Source of the DNA: Bigelowiella natans CCMP2755
Taxonomy: Eukaryota > Cercozoa > Chlorarachniophyceae
DNA length: 27,731 bases
Direction: 5' to 3'
Assembly: GCA_000320545.1 (NCBI GenBank)
Contig: ADNK01001299.1
Span: forward strand, 1 to 27,731
This document shows positions 21,484 through 27,731 of this stretch, piece by piece. The position numbers and the translations under genes were made by a program. The notes beneath the pieces are model-generated. The model worked only from the letters and a program-made list of their open reading frames with translations. It made no database searches and was not told the origin of the DNA. Within the stretch, counting starts at the first letter, position 1, and every line of letters starts with the position of its first letter.

Positions 21484-22008
21484 ATGGGAAGGGTATGGGC
21501 ATTGACATCTGCTCATTTTCGTTGCTCTTCCTTTCTAACTTAGAAAACAAAGAATGTGTCGTCGTCGGGAGTCTCTAGCAAGATAGCTGCCGAGGAACTC
21601 ATGGACTACACGGTCAGCGTACAAACGGGCGACACTGCACGAAAAAAATTTGCATTTTGCATCTACAGGCATTTCTCCACCCCTCCCCCCCTCATAACAT
21701 TCTGCCCTTGCTCCGCTTCCTCTTTGACATGTTTGGTTTGTTTCGATTCCGATCTCCTTCAAGATGACGTTGCACGGACCTTTCGATCGAAACGAAGAGC
21801 AACTGGTTGTCATTGCACCATCGTTATTCCTGCACGCACCTGGAGTCCATACGTCTATACATACAACTCCTTAAATTCAACGCGTTGTCCAATTTCATTG
21901 CCGACGACTGACCAACTAAAACCGTGTCATTCCCCGCGACCATAACCACAGCTCTTTGATGCCGTGGAGGGGGGATTCGAGAAGACGATGTACGTACTCG
22001 AGGATTGA
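21484..22008 (+). CDS. Small acidic protein with a 9-nt first coding exon, 73 aa
   Basis: Exons 21484-21492 (M-G-R), 21544-21618, 21764-21844 and 21952-22008 (TGA) are all phase 0 and total 74 codons. Donors are GTATGG, GTACAA and GTCCAT (weak). Acceptors are CTAAC-TTAG, CTCCTTCAAG and AACCACAG. Recognisable coding-like stretches are SSKIAAEELMDYTVS, LHGPFDRNEEQLVVIAPSLF and LFDAVEGGFEKTMYVLED. The gene diverges from the minus gene at 20141-21422. An alternative minus-strand frame at 21535-21813 is also open, so the strand assignment rests on the splice signals. Function unknown. Confidence 0.4.
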
Positions 22009-22288
22009 TTTGATTCTTTGTTAATGACTCGGTGTTGCTGCTCCCTCTCGCGTATCGTTCTCCGTGAGCATTTGTACCCTTAAATGGATGGTTGCACCCA
22101 CCTTGCTTGTTTGTTACCGTTAAGGTTCACTGAGAGCGAGCTCCTTCATTCGTCAGTCCGGCACCAAAGGTTGATGTTGATGAAGGAGGCATGATGATCA
22201 TCACTCCTCACGCAATCAAATCACTCTCCGTCCCCTTTCTCTTCTTCCTTTCTCTTTTATTTCTTCCTCTCTCTTGCGTGTGAGCGAT

Positions 22289-22327
<39 letters not shown>

Positions 22328-22427
22328 TTACTACTGTGCGGCGGCGGCGGCGGCGGCGTCTGCAACCACAATACAAATGATGAAGCGCAATGGCTAACAA
22401 CTAGAACCTACATGGATGAATGAGCAG
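22009..22427. other. Intergenic region with (ACT)n and (CGG)n repeats
   Basis: About 420 nt between the small acidic gene and the SANT gene. It holds an ACT repeat at 22291-22327 and a CGG repeat at 22339-22359. No exon supported, though 5' exons of the SANT gene may be here. Confidence 0.6.
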
Positions 22428-22700
22428 GTTGCTAGACTCTTGGAGTCCGTATGATTTGGCAGTCTTTGAAGCCGGGGTGAGAAGAGAACACACCCCAAAA
22501 TCGTAGCAGCATCGTCGCGTTTCTCATTGATGATGTGAAGGCATCAGACAAATCTCCATGCATGCCATATTAAACCACGAATATTGGGCCACCGTGCCAT
22601 TCATTGCAGGTGTGCGCTTATGGCAAAGTCTTCCATAAGATTCAGAAGTTCTTACCGAACAAAAGTGTTAATGAGGTACCGATTGCAGCTTTGCAGTAGC

Positions 22701-22736
<36 letters not shown>

Positions 22737-23082
22737 TGTAGTGGTAGTAGTAGTGGTTATAGTGGTTGTAGTTGTAGCAGTACCAGCAGTAGCAGCAGTA
22801 AGAAATGACAGTGAACGTGCATGTTAGTGTGCTATCGAGTCAGATAGTAAAGAGCAACCGTGCCTCATGTTACAGCGCAAAGTTTTCATCCAAAATTACT
22901 CGTCTCCTCCCCTCCACCCTCCCTCTCCCCCTCTGTGTGGCAAGATCGTGGAGTTGTTCTATTACTGGAAGGCTGGATCTCACTACTCCCTGTGGAAGAA
23001 GAATAAGAGGAAAACTAGAGAGCCCGCGGGTTTGTACTCCCAGCGAGAGAAATTGCAGAAATTACTCAAAGATTTTCAGTGA
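22428..23082 (+). CDS. SANT-domain chromatin protein (ELM2/SANT corepressor type, 5' end unresolved)
   Basis: Exons 22428-22476, 22610-22675 and 22945-23082 (TGA) join in phase. Acceptors are GAGCAG, TTCATTGCAG and a long C/T tract ending GGCAAG. Donors are GTGAGA and GTACCG. Together they read WSPYDLAVFEAG, then VCAYGKVFHKIQKFLPNKSV, then NEIVELFYYWK. This is the SANT domain as found after ELM2 in RCOR, MTA and MIER proteins: W..yD...FE.G...YGK.F..I..FLPNKSV.E.V..YY.WK. These proteins recruit and activate class I histone deacetylases in the nucleus. The tail is basic and helical (SLWKKNKRKTREP, then SQREKLQKLLKDF). No ELM2 motif was found upstream. An in-frame ATG at 22419 could be the start, which would make it SANT-only. 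Confidence 0.8.
22703..22736. repeat. (AGT)n repeat in a SANT-gene intron
   Basis: About 11 AGT units in the intron following exon 22610-22675. It yields an artificial poly-Ser frame. Confidence 0.95.
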
Positions 23083-23924
23083 CAACTGACTTTCTGAATC
23101 GGAGGGACATGGTGGCCAGGGGGTAGGGGTTAGTAGGGGTTTAGGGAGGGGGTTGTGGTTGCTCTGCTACTATACCAAATGTACAGTCAAGCATACTCAT
23201 CAGAGCATTATTTGTCATGGTAACCATGCGGCCAACCATGCATCATGTGTGCAATGACCGTTTGTTAATCTTATTAAAAATATAGATGGTTTTGAAGAAA
23301 AAACTGCTAAAAATTTTGCAGATAATATAAATCTATTTTAAAAATTTTATAAAAAAATTAAAAATAAAGTAACTCTAGCTAAAAATGATAAAAAAAAATC
23401 AAATAAATTAAAAGGATCATTTAAAATTTGTTTTCTCTGTGTTTGTGTGTGTGGTGCGCGCGTGAAATGAAGCTACTAGCTGCATGTGCATGGTGGTTCT
23501 CTCCCTTTTAGCGCGCTCGTGCAAATGCACACACGAGCAGGAGTGCCCATTCCTGACGTCCCTGACACTCAATGCACAGCTGTGATTCAGATTCCAATAA
23601 TAGACACAGCAAAACACAATATATATTGCATGTCTAATATTCCATGCTTATGCTTGCGGTAAGGATGAACTTGATGCGATTGCGAGCTGCACGCACGCTA
23701 CAGATGCCATTCTGCGCTGCATGCGTAGAATGATGATGCATGTTGTCATGTTAGAAACATTGGAAGAGGCGTGCATCTCATGGGCGCTGGACACTTTGTG
23801 CATTCAAGAATGTGTGGCTTTGTTGTGCAAAATTCTTTCTTTCTTTGTTTGCCCATGAAATTAACATTGTTCATTCAACATGTGCATGTCTAGATGTCTA
23901 GGTGTACGATGTCGACCACACGAC
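23083..23924. other. Intergenic region with an AT-rich insert and a TGCA-rich island
   Basis: After the SANT gene comes G-rich DNA to 23160, then the AT-rich relic at 23262-23431, then an abrupt switch to a TGCA/GCGC-rich island at about 23440-23920. No other exons seen. Confidence 0.6.
23262..23431 (+). pseudogene. Degraded fragment resembling a viral NAD+-dependent DNA ligase
   Basis: About 170 nt with very low GC (mostly A runs), unlike all flanking DNA. One plus frame reads a helix-hairpin-helix-like KNIDGFEEKTAKNFADNI, an in-frame TAA, then FYKKIKNKV and, after a Lys-rich linker, LKGSFKICF. This order (HhH G-F/I-G-x-K-TA motif, F..F...I, then the first strand of a BRCT domain) is that of the C-terminal part of NAD+-dependent ligases. 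Eukaryotic nuclei lack that enzyme, but several AT-rich giant viruses of algae encode it. The fragment is short and interrupted, so it cannot be a working gene. Entomopoxvirus-like or bacterial sources, or a chance low-complexity match, remain possible. Confidence 0.4.
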
Positions 23925-24962
23925 TTAATTGGCACGTTTGTTGAGAAGTGAGTTCAGTTTTGCACTTAGATCTTTGGGGTTGAGGGCTGGCATGACCCTG
24001 ACAGCTCCCGGCCTCTTAGAAATCTTCTTCACGAGCTTCTGCTGAGATATCTTCTCCTTCTTAAGATGGCCGGGGGCTGTAGAGTTGAGTTTCGCCGTCA
24101 CCGATTTCTTCCTCTCTGCTTTCCTACTTGAGTGAGACAAAGTTGTTCTTCTTTCCTTTTCACTTTTAAGTGTCTTCTTGGACCAGAATTTCAAAAGGCT
24201 TTTCATTGTACTTCCAGAGCTATCTCGGTCTGCGAGTCTCTCAGCCTCTTCCTTAGCCTTACGCTCGGCTTCTTCTCTTGCAAGTCTCTCAGTCTCTTCC
24301 TTAGCCTTACACTCGGCTACTTCTCTTGCAAGTCTCTCAGCCTCTTCCTTAGCCTTACACTCGGCTACTTCTCTTGCAAGTCTCTTAGCCTCTTCCTTAG
24401 CCTTGCGCTCGGCTTCTTCTCTTGCAAGTCTCTCAGCCTCTTCCTTAGCCTTACGCTTGGCTTCTTCTCTTGCAAGTCTCTCAGCCTCTTCCTTAGCCTT
24501 ACGCTCGGCTTCTTCTCTTGCAAGTCTCTCAGCCTCTTCCTTAGCCTTACGCTCGGCTTCTTCTCTTGCAAGTCTCTTAGCCTCTTCCTTAGCCTTGCGC
24601 TCGGCTTCTTCTCTTGCAAGTCTCTTAGCCTCTTCCTTAGCCTTACGCTCGGCCTCTTCTCTTGCAAGTCCCTCAGCCTCTTCCTTAGCCTTGCATCGAA
24701 ACGCAACGGCGCACAAAGCAGAAAGGAGAAGGAGTACAAATCCTGCAACTAGTGCAACTGGAGTTTCCTCCAGAATAGCTGCATATTCATCCACAATGCA
24801 CTCTGTAGCGACAGGAATATTGGGATTATCATCGCTGAGTCCGAACAAGTTCCAGAAGCCGTGAGACGGAGGAGCCTCAACAGCAACAGCGGACGGGCAC
24901 CCAGCCCACCTTCGAAGGGCGACTTTGATTTCTTCTTTTAACATTGGTGTAATGATGTTCAT
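23925..24962 (-). CDS. Membrane-anchored protein with a long charged helical repeat, 345 aa
   Basis: A single intronless ORF. The ATG at 24962 directly follows an in-frame TAA. Residues 1-65 are a polar head with GFWNLFGLSDDNPNIP and acidic residues. Residues about 67-88 are one membrane span, TPVALVAGFVLLLLSALCAV. Residues 92-245 are nearly ten units of a 16-residue repeat, consensus AKEEAERLAREEAERK, encoded by a 48-bp minisatellite. Residues 246-345 are strongly basic (SKKTLKSEKERR, KKEKISQQKLVKKISKRP) and end DLSAKLNSLLNKRAN. The E/K/R pattern with few hydrophobics suits a stable single alpha-helix rather than a heptad coiled coil. It would act as a stiff arm carrying a basic tail away from a membrane, possibly towards nucleic acid or acidic partners. 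No family recognised. Confidence 0.75.
   Translation of the reverse strand: MNIITPMLKEEIKVALRRWAGCPSAVAVEAPPSHGFWNLFGLSDDNPNIPVATECIVDEYAAILEETPVALVAGFVLLLLSALCAVAFRCKAKEEAEGLAREEAERKAKEEAKRLAREEAERKAKEEAKRLAREEAERKAKEEAERLAREEAERKAKEEAERLAREEAKRKAKEEAERLAREEAERKAKEEAKRLAREVAECKAKEEAERLAREVAECKAKEETERLAREEAERKAKEEAERLADRDSSGSTMKSLLKFWSKKTLKSEKERRTTLSHSSRKAERKKSVTAKLNSTAPGHLKKEKISQQKLVKKISKRPGAVRVMPALNPKDLSAKLNSLLNKRAN
24225..24689 (-). repeat. 48-bp coding minisatellite, about 9.7 units
   Basis: Each unit encodes 16 residues. Units differ by few bases (for example Glu/Lys at position 6 and two units with Val and Cys), so unit number probably varies by slippage or unequal exchange while the frame is kept. 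Confidence 0.95.
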
Positions 24963-26200
24963 TTAGATTCTTCTTGATTTCTTGTTTGTTTTCGAGTTAT
25001 GATTGACTTGCTCTGTATTTGACTTTCGTCTCTCTCTCTTTGAGGAGAATCCTTCTCCTTCTCGAGCCAACCGAGCCGAAGCACCGATCCAATTGCAGAA
25101 GTGCGACAACCCAATCCCGCCTAACGCAGAGTGAAAACGGCCGACGACAGACACATTTCCGTGCTTGCCCCGGATCATCTTCTGACGTAGTACGAAAATA
25201 CCCTGCGGTTTACCAATTTTTTTCTATTCAGCCGCACGGCGATACGAGTGGGTTCCGTGAAGATGACGGCGCAGCTAAGGTGTGACGATTGGAGAGGAGG
25301 AGGTGGAGGAGGAGGATGAATAATGCATGGAATGGCAACTGAGAATGCATCATTTCGGAGGGTGAGGAGCAAAGTTGCGAAACTTTCATGCACAATCTTT
25401 CATGCAAAAACTGGAGTAGGCGTTCCGGCAAGTGCATCTGGTAAAATTCGGACAATGGCCCAGCAAAAAAATAGTTCTTATTTTCGTGGTACTGCCGTTG
25501 CGAGATTGTTTGCTAGCATATTACTTAATGGAGTATGGAGGGTCGCTCGATTCCCATCAACTGTGGCATCTTGTCCTTCTAGATCAACGATCAACGTTTC
25601 GGAAAAAACATCAAAAACAGAACTCAAGCCCGACGAGCCGCAGAGTCTTCGACCGATGAACATGCACACATTGTTGTAGATTTCATTTTGTTTTGTGTTG
25701 CTGTACGAGTTCTTACTCCATTATGGAACAAACAATGAGTGTATCTTCCCTTCAACTGTAGGATCCTGTTCTTCCGGGTTGACGATGAACGTTTCGGAAA
25801 TTTCTTTCCCCCTTCTCAACCCGAACAGATACCGAATGAGACATGCAGCGGGTGGTGGCATGAGGATGCGACAACCTGAAATACAGGAAATCCTGAAATC
25901 CGCACAAAGCAGGGTCAACAGTGAATAGATCAAATCAGCGCACAAAACCTTGTTACGACAAAGATTTATTTCCGAATATATCTAGTACAATGAGCAAAGG
26001 AAAAAATGAATAAGATTTATTTGACATAAATCGACGAAAACACAGGGGGTTTCCACCGTGCATCGAGGAAGGGAAGGTCTTCCCCGAAAAACACTGATTC
26101 CATGGCGGCAACCACTTTCGCTTCGCTTCGAGCAAGCTAAGGGGGGGGTGGGGGCTGCTGACTTCTCTGCTGAGCGCCCTCCCGCATGCGACTTTTTCAG
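24963..26200. other. Region with open frames but no assigned gene
   Basis: About 1.2 kb upstream of the helical-repeat gene and of the first recognised BRCT exon. It contains a diverged duplication (25551-25605 and 25746-25800), open frames on both strands (for example 25323-25679 plus; 25953-26237 minus, reading LLEAKRKWLPPWNQCF) and an AATAAG-type AT stretch near 25960. The 5' exons of the BRCT gene should lie here, but I could not place them. Confidence 0.4.
25551..25800. repeat. Diverged direct duplication of about 55 bp
   Basis: Copies at 25551-25605 and 25746-25800 share TTCCC-TCAACTGT and AACGTTTCGGAAA and are about 78% identical by my count, spaced 195 bp. Both strands stay open across both copies. 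Confidence 0.7.
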
Positions 26201-27020
26201 GTATATTTTCCCTACATCCTCCCCATCCAAGTTTCAATGATGGGATGTTCAGCAGTCATCAGTTCATCATTCACGAACGTACTCAGGGAATCCATGTGGT
26301 GGCCTACGGGTGCGACGCTGCGCAACTAGAGATCTGGGAGCGCCAGGTCTTCATATTTGATTCATCGGATACGAACTTGATGCCATTGACAGGATTGCGC
26401 TTGCTTTTCAGGTTCGAGATCATGGAGGCACACTCATGAGAGCGCGCAGGGGAGATGCGATATCAAATGAGCAACTTCGTGCAGCGACACACGTGGTCTG
26501 TGCCACCCTTCCTCCAACAATTTGATCTTAAGGTGCGAGGCTTTCCGTAAACCGCTGCCTCTCCTCAAGACAGACTGGTGAGAACTGAATGGAGGAAAGT
26601 GGTTGGGGGTGGTGGAGGGGAAGCAGATGCCGCAATGAATCAAACTCCTACTTGTGTCTCCTCAAACTCCAGGTTGGCAGCCTCTCTGCACTACGAGAGA
26701 CTAGTATGGACCAAGTTTTACCACTGGAACCTCGCTGTCCGCGTCTCCAAGATGATAAGGAAGCGCACTGTGTCGGCTCCATGCAGCAATAGTCGCCTAT
26801 CTTCTCTGAACTTCGAAAATGATATATCACCAAGAACCCGGATAAAGCGCAATCGGCCTGCGTCATTTACGGAGGCCAGACGAGTGACGAATCGACAAGG
26901 GGGAGAAATATCCTCGCCGTTTTGCAATCCATCCTCCTCCTCCTCCTCCTCCTCTGGACGTTATGTAGGCAAGCTGCCCGTTGTGCTGACATGGAATGCC
27001 AACAACTTGAGAGCTAGGCT

Positions 27021-27067
<47 letters not shown>

Positions 27068-27731
27068 CAAGGGATTGAAAAGAAGAAGAAGAAGAGGAAG
27101 AAGAAGAAGAAGAAAAAAAGGAAGAATAAAGAAACACTCATGAATAACTGGAAAATTATTCCTAGGTCGGTCTTGGTGGAAAGGGTGGCTCTAGTGTAGG
27201 CGTGGGAGGGGGGGGTGAGGGCCTTAAAGACCTAGCCATCCTCCACAACGTCGACATTATTTGCATACAGGTGATGCGAGACTCCCTCCCTCCTCCCATC
27301 CTGCATGTCCATGTAGTCTTTATTTTGTGTTGGTCAAGTTCCAGGATGAGTTATTTTCTCGCCTCTCACCGTCCTCCCCCCCCCCTCCCCCTCCCTTCCC
27401 CTCCCCCTCTCACCAAACCTTACACCCACACCCACATGCCAGCGTATTTCGACAAACTTCTCCTTTGACATGAGAGATAAATGAGTCCCATATTCTGACT
27501 TTCTCAAAAGAGCGGCCGTTTGCGGCCACTCAGGAAATGCAATCTCGACACAGGGAAGAATGCCAACCGTCGAACCTTCTCCAATGCTGCCGATTACACG
27601 CCTCTTCTCTGAAGGTGCGTGTGTGTATCCCGAATTTCACAAGCACTGTCTGTAGATAACTCTAGATATATATGCTATATCAGATGGAGAGTCGCCTCGT
27701 CGCGAGCATGTATATGCTGAATTCCGGACAT
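26201..27731 (+). CDS. BRCT domain fused to an AP-endonuclease-like (EEP) nuclease; partial at both ends
   Basis: Exons: 26201-26346, 26412 to about 26495, 26540-26577, 26673-27021, 27166-27270, 27345-27370, and one from about 27500 to 27614. The model continues off the window. The BRCT part shows HGGTLM, then ATHVV, then LPLLKTDWLAASLHYERL, with the conserved Trp near the domain end. After a basic, Ser-rich linker of about 70 residues, the same exon (26673-27021) reads VVLTWNANNLRARL, motif I of the EEP family (exonuclease III/APE). The next exon gives ILHNVDIICIQ, motif II. A later one gives FLKRAAVCGHSGNAISTQGR, like the GYSG segment. EEP enzymes cleave DNA at abasic sites or trim 3' ends; BRCT domains bind phosphoproteins at damage. 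Odd points: a Gly-rich insert between motifs I and II; the residue after CIQ is Asp where the metal-binding Glu is usual; and a frame break near 26495-26540, solved here by a 44-nt intron. Confidence 0.75.
26930..26954. repeat. (TCC)n coding repeat (poly-Ser)
   Basis: Eight Ser codons in the linker just before the EEP motif of the BRCT-nuclease gene. It lies inside an exon. Confidence 0.85.
27021..27120. repeat. (GT)n and (AAG)n repeats in an intron
   Basis: A GT run at 27022-27062 whose first GT is the splice donor after CTG at 27021, then AAG-rich DNA to 27120. Confidence 0.95.

Noticed and set aside
21535-21813. Minus-strand frame reading RLYADRVVHEFLGSYLARDS with a good acceptor
   Set aside because: It looks plausible but stops without joining the downstream minus gene. 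The plus-strand chain over the same DNA joins four exons in phase, so I preferred that, with modest confidence.
24132-24864. Plus-strand Leu/Ser-rich repeat ORFs
   Set aside because: They are the complement of the 48-bp coding minisatellite of the minus-strand gene and arise from the repeat alone.

Overview
The window reads as nuclear DNA of an intron-rich unicellular eukaryote, most plausibly an alga or a related protist. The signs are short GT-AG introns (mostly about 50-150 nt), many branch-point-plus-pyrimidine acceptors, dense microsatellites, and families restricted to or typical of eukaryotes: a TALE homeodomain, a SANT domain, a WD40 propeller, a PIP box and a PARP14-like macro domain. 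I cannot name the species. A cryptophyte-like alga is only a guess.

Most genes are chains of small exons, so single ORFs miss them. I built gene models by hand from GT-AG sites that keep reading phase, and I state where a join is unresolved.

Layout: (1) 277-1993, minus, a porin/VDAC-like beta-barrel candidate. (2) 2580-3112, minus, an 80-residue single-pass membrane protein. (3) 3113-5140, no clear gene. (4) 5785-6204, minus, a 99-residue protein with a signal peptide or anchor. (5) 6526-7064, minus, a 100-residue protein. (6) 7960-8922, plus, a TALE homeodomain gene. (7) 10233-10796, minus, a small coiled-coil protein. (8) 10797-12990, mostly empty. (9) 12991-15683, minus, a WD40 protein of at least ten exons. 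(10) 15927-18384, plus, a gene with an N-terminal PIP box and a complete C-terminal macro domain, divergent from the WD40 gene across a short TATA-bearing gap. (11) 18904-20015, minus, a multi-pass membrane protein, convergent with the macro gene. (12) 20141-21422, minus, a basic multi-exon protein. (13) 21484-22008, plus, a small acidic protein. (14) 22428-23082, plus, the SANT domain of an ELM2/SANT-type corepressor. (15) 23262-23431, a very AT-rich relic resembling part of a giant-virus NAD+-dependent DNA ligase. (16) 23925-24962, minus, a membrane-anchored protein with a 16-residue charged helical repeat. (17) 26201 to the window end, plus, a BRCT domain fused to an AP-endonuclease-like (EEP) nuclease.

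The two most interesting loci both suggest DNA repair or replication: a PCNA-binding motif with an ADP-ribose-binding macro domain, and a BRCT-EEP fusion in which one exon carries the end of one domain and the start of the other. Between genes lie islands rich in TGCA, GCGC and CTAG, and long dinucleotide repeats that in several introns begin exactly at a splice site.
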